A stretch of 64,000 nt of DNA, taken from a virus. The stretch covers positions 1 through 64,000 of IMG/VR virus record IMGVR_UViG_3300032084_001411. One strand, given 5' to 3'. Shown piece after piece: positions 42,813 through 51,080 of the stretch (positions are counted from its first letter, which is position 1; each line of letters opens with the position of its first letter). The notes beneath the pieces were generated by a model. That model was not told the origin of the DNA. It searched no databases and saw only the letters and a program-made list of their open reading frames with translations. The position numbers and the translations under genes were made by a program.

Positions 42813-43748
42813 TTAGGATGCACCTGCTGAACCGTAAACTTTACGCCAGTTACCAACCATGAACGCGTAACGCTCAGTAGCAGTGGTAATGATGTTACCA
42901 GTATAGGGGTCAGTGTACTCCATGTCGATTTCGAGAGGTCTACGCTGCCAATGTACAAGACCGTAGTCTACATCAGTCAGAATGAACCAAGCATTTGTAT
43001 CTGTAAGATAATCATATACCATAATGTCGTTGAAGAAACCTTTAGATTTCAAACTATTGACATTGTTAGTATTAGAAATCCCGTCTGTACCGAAAGACAC
43101 TGTAGTAGTGCTCAGGTCAGATTTAAGAATTTCAAATGCATCGAACGCATCGTCAGGGTGAACAATCAGCTTTTGAGGTGATACCTTGATTTTAAGCTGA
43201 CGGTCGTCAACAAAGTCTGTACGGATAGACGTGATAGCGTTCTTAATAGACGTATCAGCAATATCTGCACTTACAGTGTTAGAAACCGTTCCACCAAACT
43301 GGAGTGGGTGGGAAGCATTACACAAACTTACACCGTCACCAATAGTAGTACCTGCATCAAAAGCTAGGTTAAGTACAGAAGCTCCGCGAAGTTCTTTGGT
43401 TTCACCCATAGAACGTGAGAGGTTCTGACCCATAAGCTCAGATTTAGATTCATACAAGTTATCTTCGATAGCTTCACGAGTAATCGCAAAACCAAGTCCA
43501 ATAACTGAGTGCTCAGCACGAGCTGTGTAACCATCGCTCATTGTATCCAAGAAGATTTGGTCGCCTTCTGGCTTAACAGGAGCGAGTCCTGTACCAACAC
43601 TCATTACCATTTCTTCATAGGCTTTTTCAGAGTTCTTAGTTTCAAAAACCTGCTTACACTGTTCGGTGAATCGGGCATAGTTTTTACCCATTAGCCCCGC
43701 AAGTCCGGGACGAAGGCGTTTTACAATATCTGCTCTACTTAGTGGCAT
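42813..43748 (-). CDS. Major capsid protein
   Basis: 311 residues. It shows the character of a Mu-type/HK97-fold head protein: SRADIVKRLRPGLAGLMGKNYARF at the N-terminus, TARAEHSVIGLGFAITREA, NASHPLQFGG, KVSPQKLIVHPDDAFDAFEIL and AFMVGNWRKVYG. It is located between a scaffold/decoration block and a terminator, as expected for a highly expressed head gene. No protease gene was recognised near it. Confidence 0.85.
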   Translation of the reverse strand: MPLSRADIVKRLRPGLAGLMGKNYARFTEQCKQVFETKNSEKAYEEMVMSVGTGLAPVKPEGDQIFLDTMSDGYTARAEHSVIGLGFAITREAIEDNLYESKSELMGQNLSRSMGETKELRGASVLNLAFDAGTTIGDGVSLCNASHPLQFGGTVSNTVSADIADTSIKNAITSIRTDFVDDRQLKIKVSPQKLIVHPDDAFDAFEILKSDLSTTTVSFGTDGISNTNNVNSLKSKGFFNDIMVYDYLTDTNAWFILTDVDYGLVHWQRRPLEIDMEYTDPYTGNIITTATERYAFMVGNWRKVYGSAGAS

Positions 43749-43766
43749 AATCTATATTCCCTTCCT

Positions 43767-44312
43767 TTAGACGAACTTAACGAGAACAGTTGCACCTGTA
43801 TCGCCAAAATCATTTCCTTGTGTTTCATCAATCGCTACGATTTCTACCAGACGGTTTTCTGAAGTAACAGAAGCGTCCAAATCAACAACCGCTTGAGAAC
43901 GACCAAGGGTTACTGTACCCGCGTCCTTAAGTCGGAACTGTTGGCCGATATGTGTTTGAGCCAAAGCTGCGTCTGCCGTATCGATTCTAAAAAGGCGGTC
44001 GGCAACTGGTTCCAGAATAGCAACAACATCTGTGAATTGTCCAATTTTACCGCTGTTTGTAGTACCCGCTGGGAAGTTATTCAGCATTTGCCATTGTCCG
44101 TTAGCATCGATATACTCGATTCCACGGAGAATATAGGTGGCTTGTACTGTTTCTGCTGCGAGAATCACGTAACCGTCCGTATGGATAACAACTGGGTCGC
44201 CGTAGCCAATAGCCGTACCATAACCATCATCAATGGTTGCACGAACTAGACCAACAGCACCAGTGATACCATTAGAACTTTTACCTGTAGAATTAAGACC
44301 TGTATTAGCCAT
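43767..44312 (-). CDS. Putative head decoration protein
   Basis: 181 residues, Ala/Gly/Asp/Thr-rich and beta-type (SNGITGAVGLVRATIDDGYG, GDPVVIHTDGYVILAAETVQ). It lies directly upstream of the capsid gene, the common place for decoration or capsid-stabilising proteins. No defining motif is visible. Confidence 0.6.
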   Translation of the reverse strand: MANTGLNSTGKSSNGITGAVGLVRATIDDGYGTAIGYGDPVVIHTDGYVILAAETVQATYILRGIEYIDANGQWQMLNNFPAGTTNSGKIGQFTDVVAILEPVADRLFRIDTADAALAQTHIGQQFRLKDAGTVTLGRSQAVVDLDASVTSENRLVEIVAIDETQGNDFGDTGATVLVKFV

Positions 44313-44380
44313 ACAAAAAGTCTCCTTCTCTAGTTAGCCCCCATTTGGTTAGCATAAGATTAAAGAAGGAGGGAGCACCG

Positions 44381-44995
44381 TTAGTCTTTAAAAAATCCTT
44401 CTTTAACTTTTAAATGTGAGGAACCGTGTTTAAAATCTTTCACAAACGCATCATCATTCTTTTTATATTCTTGTTGCGCGGTAGAAAGTTGGTCTGAGAC
44501 CAAACTACGATTCTCTTCTTGTCTATAATCTCGATACTCTACTGGAATCTTCATAAGAACCAAATGTTCTTTACGAATACCTTCCTGTGAATTTCTATCA
44601 TCTTCAATATCTGCCCATTCTTCTTGATAAGAATATTTCGTCATACCAGACAAAAAGGTAGGGTCAGTATTTTTAATGTCTTGTGCTGTAACTAAATCGC
44701 CACCAAGACTCATATAAAAATTTATACGAGAATTACTGAACGCTTTTGTTTTAGCGTCAACTACAGCTACCCAACGTAGAAAATATCCTTCTTTCTCAAA
44801 ATAGTCCTTCATTTCTTCAGGAAAACTTAGGTCGTTTGGGCGACGAAAACTATCGCGGTCAAACTTTTTCCGTGATTCAGAACGAGATGCTCTGGGGGCA
44901 CGAGAAACAGTTTCCTTTTCTTCTTGAGGGGAAGCTTCTTGTTGAACTTCTGTATCTGTAGTATCTGTATCTTTATCTTTTTTCTTAAAAGCCAT
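44381..44995 (-). CDS. Hypothetical head-region protein
   Basis: 204 residues: a highly charged N-terminus rich in Lys/Glu/Thr (KKKDKDTDTTDTEVQQEAS), then a compact part (MKDYFEKEGYFLRWVAVVDA, KEHLVLMKIPVEYRDYRQEEN). It sits between the scaffold-like and decoration genes. It could be an assembly factor. No family is recognised. Confidence 0.55.
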   Translation of the reverse strand: MAFKKKDKDTDTTDTEVQQEASPQEEKETVSRAPRASRSESRKKFDRDSFRRPNDLSFPEEMKDYFEKEGYFLRWVAVVDAKTKAFSNSRINFYMSLGGDLVTAQDIKNTDPTFLSGMTKYSYQEEWADIEDDRNSQEGIRKEHLVLMKIPVEYRDYRQEENRSLVSDQLSTAQQEYKKNDDAFVKDFKHGSSHLKVKEGFFKD

Positions 44996-45010
44996 TATAT
45001 ATTTCCTTTC

Positions 45011-46186
45011 CTAGAACTTAGTCCGTTGTTGGTCTTTTTTAACCTCAAGAGCATATTCTTCGAGAGTCATATGCCTTTGCAAATGATTCTTCCAGTAGTT
45101 ATGCATCTCTTTGGTAATTACAACTTTATTTGATTTAGTGGAGTTGTTTAGATTAGGAGAAGACGAACGGGAAGCGCCCTTGGCAGGAACTTTTTTGGCT
45201 TTATTAGCTTTTTGTGGTTTTTCCGTCTCACCAGACGTGTCGTCAGGATTACTCCCTTTATCGCTATTAATATATTCTAACGCATCTACCCCATCATTTG
45301 CAAGTGCTTCATAATAATCAAATTTACTAGTTAGTCTAATATCCATTTCTTCGTAAAAGATAGGGTCAGTATTTGAAAAACCTTCTTGCAATAATTGACG
45401 CGCTACATTAGCCATTTCCTGCCTAACAGGAGAGACAAGTTTCCTCTGGTCTACTGTTAGCTCCCGGTACTCATCATTGTTAATAATAAACTCTTTACCC
45501 AGAGTCCAATCTTCAGCAGCCTCACTTAGGCTGGAAGATTGTGGCTCTCGGGTATTAGGCTGCGGGTTCTGTGCCTGAGCGGAATTATTACCTGTTTTCT
45601 TATCTGCATTGACCATTGATTGCAGATTTCTAATATGTGTTTGTGAATCAATAAGCTGTTTCGTAACAGAAGCAATAGCTTCCCCATCATTATCTTCGGC
45701 GGCTCGTTTAAGTTGGGCTTCAAGTCTAGCTACATCAGCGGTAAGCCGTTCTAGCTCTACTTTAGCATAAGTAGATGTTGTTTCATCGTATTCGGATTGA
45801 AGCTTTTCCATTTGAGCATTTTGTTGCTCCAAAACCATTTCCAACTGACGATTCTTTTCATTTAAGTCTTGAATTCGTTGTTTAGCACGAGACTTTCTTT
45901 TCTTCTCAGTCGCTTCAGCCTTTTTTCTCTTCTCTTCATCTTCTCGGTTATCTTCTTCGGCAACTGGGGCGGGGTCTTCTTCAATAGGCTCTTCCTCGAT
46001 AATAACATCGCCAGTTTCTGTTACTTCTAGCTCTAAATCACCTTCATCTTCTTGGATAGTATTTCCATCAACATCAATTTGGAAAGAAACTTTATTTGAA
46101 GTCTCGTTCCCACCATCATCGTCACTGAGAAAGTCGTCTAGACCATCTCCATCTTGAATCTCAATTTCCATTTTTTCTTTTGGCAT
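45011..46186 (-). CDS. Putative scaffolding protein
   Basis: 391 residues. A long acidic N-terminus (DGDGLDDFLSDDDGGNE and EEEPIEEDPAPVAEEDN) is followed by a coiled coil (QRIQDLNEKNRQLEMVLEQQ, VELERLTADVARLEAQLKRA) and a basic C-terminus. Acidic plus coiled-coil proteins just before the capsid gene are typical scaffolds that shape the procapsid and leave before packaging. No protease domain is seen. Confidence 0.7.
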   Translation of the reverse strand: MPKEKMEIEIQDGDGLDDFLSDDDGGNETSNKVSFQIDVDGNTIQEDEGDLELEVTETGDVIIEEEPIEEDPAPVAEEDNREDEEKRKKAEATEKKRKSRAKQRIQDLNEKNRQLEMVLEQQNAQMEKLQSEYDETTSTYAKVELERLTADVARLEAQLKRAAEDNDGEAIASVTKQLIDSQTHIRNLQSMVNADKKTGNNSAQAQNPQPNTREPQSSSLSEAAEDWTLGKEFIINNDEYRELTVDQRKLVSPVRQEMANVARQLLQEGFSNTDPIFYEEMDIRLTSKFDYYEALANDGVDALEYINSDKGSNPDDTSGETEKPQKANKAKKVPAKGASRSSSPNLNNSTKSNKVVITKEMHNYWKNHLQRHMTLEEYALEVKKDQQRTKF

Positions 46187-46203
46187 AAAGTACGTTCCCT
46201 TTC

Positions 46204-46692
46204 TTAACCGTTAACCTCTTGTATCTGTTTTTGTAGTTCTTGCAATAGTGAAGCATCGTAATCATAATAAGGATTAATGTCTCGAATATCATCTACTGTA
46301 TATAAAAGCGCTTCGTCTGGCATTAGATAGAATTTCCGTCCACCATGAATAATCGTTTGAGAGAAGGATGCTCTAGAAAATACAGCATAGTCTCCCGGTT
46401 GACACCAAGGTATAAATTCATCTGTTTCTGGATTTTTAAATTTATTATGTTTATAGGCTAATTCACCTAATTTTACCACTACACCTGCGGTAATCATATT
46501 CTCATGGGTTTCCGCTACATCCTCGGGTAAATCAATAGTAAAACCAGTATTGCTATCTTTTATAGAAGGTTTGAGAGCAATAGGGTATACTAAAACATAC
46601 CACGAACCTTTAAGATTTGGCAAGGTTTTAGGTAATTTTAATTCCTCGTTATCGAAAGTCATTAAATCATCAAGTTTTTGAATCTGTGTCAT
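46204..46692 (-). CDS. GroES-like co-chaperonin
   Basis: 162 residues. The layout fits a GroES-type barrel: WYVLVYPIALKPS, a mobile-loop-like stretch, AGVVVKLGELAYKHNKF, PWCQPGDYAVFSRASF, and a closing GGRKFYLMPDEALLYTVDDI. The ATG overlaps the groEL stop (TAATG), which strongly suggests a partner. It is longer than bacterial GroES (about 97) with extra N- and C-terminal parts. The order groEL-groES is reversed from bacteria. Confidence 0.7.
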   Translation of the reverse strand: MTQIQKLDDLMTFDNEELKLPKTLPNLKGSWYVLVYPIALKPSIKDSNTGFTIDLPEDVAETHENMITAGVVVKLGELAYKHNKFKNPETDEFIPWCQPGDYAVFSRASFSQTIIHGGRKFYLMPDEALLYTVDDIRDINPYYDYDASLLQELQKQIQEVNG

Positions 46693-48347
46693 TATTCTTC
46701 TTCCTTATTAACAATACTTACTTCTGTTGTTACCAATAAGCCAACTACATTAGCGGCATCAATAACAGCGTTTTTAACTACTTTAGCTGGGTCTATAATT
46801 CCTTGAGTAAAAAAGTCACAAAACTCCTCTTTATCAACATCATAACCCTCATTGTCTTCTTTTAATGTACGTAACATAATAGAAGTAGCGGCTTCCCCTT
46901 CAATACCAGCGTTCGATAGAATCGTATAAAAAGGTGATTGGAGGGCAGCAACTACAATATCGCTGCCATCAGTAGCAGGGAGGTTCCTAGAAAGGTAGTC
47001 TGACGCTCGTAGAAGCGCTGTGCCCCCACCTGTCACGACTCCTTGTTCTACAGCAGCTTTTGTGGCGTTAATAGCATCTTCAATACGGTCTTTTCTTTCC
47101 CCCATATCAATTTCAGAAGAGCCACCTACTCGAATAACCGCAATACCTCCATTTAACTTAGCTAAACGGTGTTTAGTTAGCTCGTAAGATTTATCTGCCT
47201 TGTCCATAGAATCTACTTTAGATTTAACTTGCGTGATTCTTTCCTCTAACGTAGTTTTATCTGCTTCTCCGTCAATAAACTCAGTAATATCGCTATTTGC
47301 CCGCACTCTCGTACATTTACCGAAATGTTTCTCAGTTACGCTCCCTAAAGAAAGGCCAGAAGTTGCAGAAATAACGGTTCCTCCAGTAATAACTGCTAAA
47401 TCTTCAATAAAATCAGAGCGAGAAGGGACATATTCCGGTACTTTTAACACAAGGACCTTGAATCCGTTCTGAACTTTGTTATAAACAAGAGTAGAAAGTA
47501 CATCTTCAGCCATATCAGAACAAACAATTACTAAAGTTTTTTCCTGAGTATGGGCAAGCTGCATAATACCTACGATTTCTTTGATATCATTAATCTTAGA
47601 ATCAGTGAAGAGGACCCAACAATCCTTATAATCAGCAATCCCTTTATCTGGGTGGGTAATAAAATGAGGAGTAGCGAAACCAGCAGGAAACTCCATACCC
47701 TCAACAACATCCATAGTCATCTCAGTCTGTGGGGCGGGTTCCACCGTAACAACACCATCTGAACCAACTTCTTGAACTGCGCGACTAACAATATCGCCAA
47801 CTTCTTTATCTCCATTGGCAGAAATAGTGGCAATAGACTTCAAATCCTCAAAATCAACCACTTCTCTAGCTTTAGAAGTGATAAAATCAGTTACCTGTTT
47901 TACTGCAATATCGATTTCCTTTTTTATAGTAACGGGGTTTTTCCCCTCACTAATAGCTTCAACAGCTTTAGTAGCGATAGTTTGGGCAAGCACAGTAGCG
48001 GTAGTAGTACCGTCCCCAGCTTGCTCATTTTGCCTCATAGCTACTTCTTTTATAATTTGTACGCCAAGATTTTGAAACTTATCTTCTACATTAATCTCTT
48101 TAGCTACAGATACTCCATCCTTGGTAATTCTGGGCATTAAACCAATTTGAGTTTGCATCAACCCAACAGTTCTAGCTTGCTCAATAACTACATTTCGACC
48201 ACGAGGGCCAAGTGTAGCTTTAACAGCATTTGCGATTAAGTCGATACCTTCTAGTAACTTGGTCCGAGACTCGGCCCCAAATTTTAGTTCTTTATTTTTA
48301 TGGCTAGTTTGTAAATCTTGTCGGTTCAGTTGTTCTTGCATCACCAT
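46692..48347 (-). CDS. groEL: GroEL-type chaperonin
   Basis: About 551 residues from the ATG at 48347 (an ATG at 48341 follows). Hallmarks of group I chaperonins are present: ATLGPRGRNVVIE, ITKDGVSVAKEI, QNEQAGDGTTTATVLAQ (nucleotide-binding GDGTTT), KLNGGIAVIRVGG and VEQGVVTGGGTALLR. The apical domain is divergent and the Gly-Gly-Met tail of GroEL is replaced by a short acidic end. It is placed in the head module next to the portal and scaffold genes, so capsid or tail folding is its probable job. Confidence 0.92.
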   Translation of the reverse strand: MVMQEQLNRQDLQTSHKNKELKFGAESRTKLLEGIDLIANAVKATLGPRGRNVVIEQARTVGLMQTQIGLMPRITKDGVSVAKEINVEDKFQNLGVQIIKEVAMRQNEQAGDGTTTATVLAQTIATKAVEAISEGKNPVTIKKEIDIAVKQVTDFITSKAREVVDFEDLKSIATISANGDKEVGDIVSRAVQEVGSDGVVTVEPAPQTEMTMDVVEGMEFPAGFATPHFITHPDKGIADYKDCWVLFTDSKINDIKEIVGIMQLAHTQEKTLVIVCSDMAEDVLSTLVYNKVQNGFKVLVLKVPEYVPSRSDFIEDLAVITGGTVISATSGLSLGSVTEKHFGKCTRVRANSDITEFIDGEADKTTLEERITQVKSKVDSMDKADKSYELTKHRLAKLNGGIAVIRVGGSSEIDMGERKDRIEDAINATKAAVEQGVVTGGGTALLRASDYLSRNLPATDGSDIVVAALQSPFYTILSNAGIEGEAATSIMLRTLKEDNEGYDVDKEEFCDFFTQGIIDPAKVVKNAVIDAANVVGLLVTTEVSIVNKEEE

Positions 48348-48567
48348 TATTTTCTCTTTGTTCCTCAATTGCCTCACGTAAAACATCTACAACTTCATCA
48401 AGTTGGAATAGTCTAGCTGCGGCAACTACTGCGTTTCTGTCTTCATCTGATAAAAGGGAGTTGCCCATTACTTGAATAAGTTGGGCCTTCTGCTTCGTTA
48501 TATAATCCATTAAAGGGGTTATAACGGAATCGTCATCTGCTCGTATAACAATTTGATTATCTGACAT
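48304..48567 (-). CDS. Hypothetical protein between portal and groEL
   Basis: 87 residues, helical (ITPLMDYITKQKAQLIQVMG, NAVVAAARLFQLDEVVDVL) with a charged tail. Its 3' end overlaps the groEL start by 44 bases. No family is recognised. Position suggests a head-assembly accessory. Confidence 0.6.
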   Translation of the reverse strand: MSDNQIVIRADDDSVITPLMDYITKQKAQLIQVMGNSLLSDEDRNAVVAAARLFQLDEVVDVLREAIEEQRENNGDARTTEPTRFTN

Positions 48568-48599
48568 TTTTCCTCACTTTTATAGTACTTCTTATAATA

Positions 48600-51044
48600 C
48601 TACTTTTTATTAGTTATGTCAACTTTATTAGGTGTTCCTAAACCAGATAAAGCATCTTTAATCATATCGGCACTTTTCATAAATCTAGTTTTAGCCATAT
48701 CCGCTTTAATCTTATCGGCAACATCAGAAGAGTCTTGGAGCATTTCAACAGCTTTCAAGTCAAGCTTACGCCCTTCAATTGCAAGTTTAGCGAAATCTTT
48801 CTCTTTATCATGCGCTAATTCTTCTCTACGTGTCTGAGCGTTCTCAAGTTCTGATTGAGCGAGCATCGCTGCGGGGTCTTTAGAAGCAAGAGCCTCTTCA
48901 AATGCCTGTGATTCATGGAACTGCTTAATTTGAATAGCTGCATCAGCTAAAGCTTTCTCTCCAGTCTGGCCGCCATTTAACTGTAATTGACCGCCAATAT
49001 CTCGTACATAGGCAAACATAGCATGTTCAGCTATATTAGCTTGTAAAAGAGGGATAATAGAGGCCGCGAGGGGCTGTGCGCCGCCTTTAGGGTCCTCTAA
49101 AAACGCTTGTTTAAATGAAATATGAGCCTCATGGTCTTGACCCTCAAATGCTTTAACTGGTTTGCCTTGAGATAGGGCAACAATATCTGATAATGGGTCA
49201 AGAGGCTGAGCTTCTGCAGGAGGGGGTAGAAGTCTATCAATTTCTTCCGGTTCCATCCCAATTTGTGAATAAAATTCTGTATAGGCTGCTCGTAAATTAT
49301 GAATGTCTGGTGCTTGTTGTGCAGCAGCAAGTTTTGTCTGTGCTACAGCAATTCTATGTGCAGAAGAAGAGAGGTTAGGGTCTGCCGCTGGCATTAAATC
49401 TACCTTCCCGCTAAAGTCTTCTTTACGGACACTGAAACTTTGTCCTTTTAAGAAGAAGTCTTGTGTTTCATCAAGCACATCAAAATTCAAATCATGAAGA
49501 ATTTGGAATTCTTGTTTAAGACCATTATAGAACCGTTTAAGAATACCTGAAGTAAACTTAGTAGAAGCTTCTAGGAGCGCTACAGTTGTCCCTACGGGGC
49601 CATAATTAGTAGAATCAGCAAGAACCTGCTCTGTAGTATCCGCAAACTTCTGAGCGCGGCCATCTAAGAATTGCGCTATTCTCTCTAACACCTGTGAAGG
49701 CTCTTTAAAATCGAGAGGCATAAGAACATCTTTAATATTCTTTGTACCTGTATCAATCTCCCGGAACTCTCCAAAACGAATTGGCATTTGAGAGTCTCGC
49801 GTGAATCGAACTCCTTTAGCTCTGAACCCGCCTTGCAGGTTGGAGAACTGGCCTGAGTCAATGAGACTGCGTAAAATAGAAGTAAGAGCAAACTGAAAGT
49901 TTCCTAAAATATGGATATAACCCATACCATGAAACCCGAGACCGGGTATAAGTTGATAATGCGCGTACCACGTTCTTTTCAACTTCTTATTGTCAGTTTC
50001 TTTCCAATTACGGCGGATACTTAAAATTTTATTACGTGAATCTTCAATAGCAACAATATACGGTAAAGCTCTAGATAGCCCTTCGTCATACGGGGCGGGT
50101 AATTTAAGATAGCAGTGATGTTCTCGAATCTGGAACTTACTAAAAGTAGAAGAGTGCCCCATAGCGTCCCCAGTACCTTCTATAACTATCTCAGAATCTA
50201 CTTTAGTCGGGGAAGCATTACCTACATTAGCAACACTGGAAACTATATCATTATCTAAAGAAAAACCCTCACCATACTCATACTCGTCTACGTTTACATA
50301 CTCGCCAAGTTCGCCTAAATGCTCGAACTCGTGCCTGTCTAACGTAAATAACTCTGTGTGGAAATCAGTGTCCGCAACTGTAGAAGCATCGGAATTGATA
50401 ATAAATTTATCTTCTGTTAGGTATTTTGTTCGAGGTCTGTTTTGAATAGGGTCGAAATAATATTTACGATAAGCATTACCTGTTAGCGCATATCTAAAAG
50501 ATAGTTTTTCTGTGTCGGGAACAAATTCATTCATTTGATAAAGATATTGGTAATCCATATAATTACGGACACGATTAGAAGATTGAATAGTTTCTTCATT
50601 TGTCTCTGTTATGAGATACGTGTCTACAAGACCTTTACCTGAGAAAATTTCCCCCATAATTTTTGCCTGAGTTTTTAGGGCTGACTCCAAAATCAAAGGA
50701 TGGGTGATGGGGGACGCACCCGGAAAAGGTTCATCGAGTTCCTCTATCGTTAAACCTAATTTTTCTAATCCTAAATTGATACCGTCGAAGAACTCGCCGT
50801 TAGAAGATAAATCATCATTATATCTATCTTGGCAAAATTGACTAATGCGCCCTAAAGTCTCTTCTTCTAAAAAGACAGCTAGGTTCGCGTCATGCTCGTT
50901 TGAATCGATGTTTGGTTCGAGGTCTTCTTCCTCGTCTGGGTTTGAGAATACTACTTCAATATTCCCTTCATCGTCTGTTGGGAGTAGTTGAATTTCTAGT
51001 TCATCTTCGGGGAGTTCAAAATCTTTAATAAAATCGTCAGCCAT
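48600..51044 (-). CDS. Portal protein
   Basis: 814 residues. An acidic N-terminus (ELPEDELEIQLLPTDDEG) precedes a portal core with FPGASPITHPLILESALKTQA, KLSFRYALTGNAYRKYYFDP and GLGFHGMGYIHILGNFQFALT, and the crown-like helical C-terminus (LAQSELENAQTRREELAHDK). It resembles large podovirus portals. The portal forms the dodecameric entry for DNA and binds the terminase encoded just upstream. Confidence 0.85.
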   Translation of the reverse strand: MADDFIKDFELPEDELEIQLLPTDDEGNIEVVFSNPDEEEDLEPNIDSNEHDANLAVFLEEETLGRISQFCQDRYNDDLSSNGEFFDGINLGLEKLGLTIEELDEPFPGASPITHPLILESALKTQAKIMGEIFSGKGLVDTYLITETNEETIQSSNRVRNYMDYQYLYQMNEFVPDTEKLSFRYALTGNAYRKYYFDPIQNRPRTKYLTEDKFIINSDASTVADTDFHTELFTLDRHEFEHLGELGEYVNVDEYEYGEGFSLDNDIVSSVANVGNASPTKVDSEIVIEGTGDAMGHSSTFSKFQIREHHCYLKLPAPYDEGLSRALPYIVAIEDSRNKILSIRRNWKETDNKKLKRTWYAHYQLIPGLGFHGMGYIHILGNFQFALTSILRSLIDSGQFSNLQGGFRAKGVRFTRDSQMPIRFGEFREIDTGTKNIKDVLMPLDFKEPSQVLERIAQFLDGRAQKFADTTEQVLADSTNYGPVGTTVALLEASTKFTSGILKRFYNGLKQEFQILHDLNFDVLDETQDFFLKGQSFSVRKEDFSGKVDLMPAADPNLSSSAHRIAVAQTKLAAAQQAPDIHNLRAAYTEFYSQIGMEPEEIDRLLPPPAEAQPLDPLSDIVALSQGKPVKAFEGQDHEAHISFKQAFLEDPKGGAQPLAASIIPLLQANIAEHAMFAYVRDIGGQLQLNGGQTGEKALADAAIQIKQFHESQAFEEALASKDPAAMLAQSELENAQTRREELAHDKEKDFAKLAIEGRKLDLKAVEMLQDSSDVADKIKADMAKTRFMKSADMIKDALSGLGTPNKVDITNKK

Positions 51045-51080
51045 AAATAAATCCTTTCATCAAGTATATAGATTAATTGC

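Noticed and set aside
47200-48140. Plus-strand open frames opposite groEL
   Set aside because: They are antisense shadows of a clear chaperonin gene, with no ribosome sites or recognisable domains.
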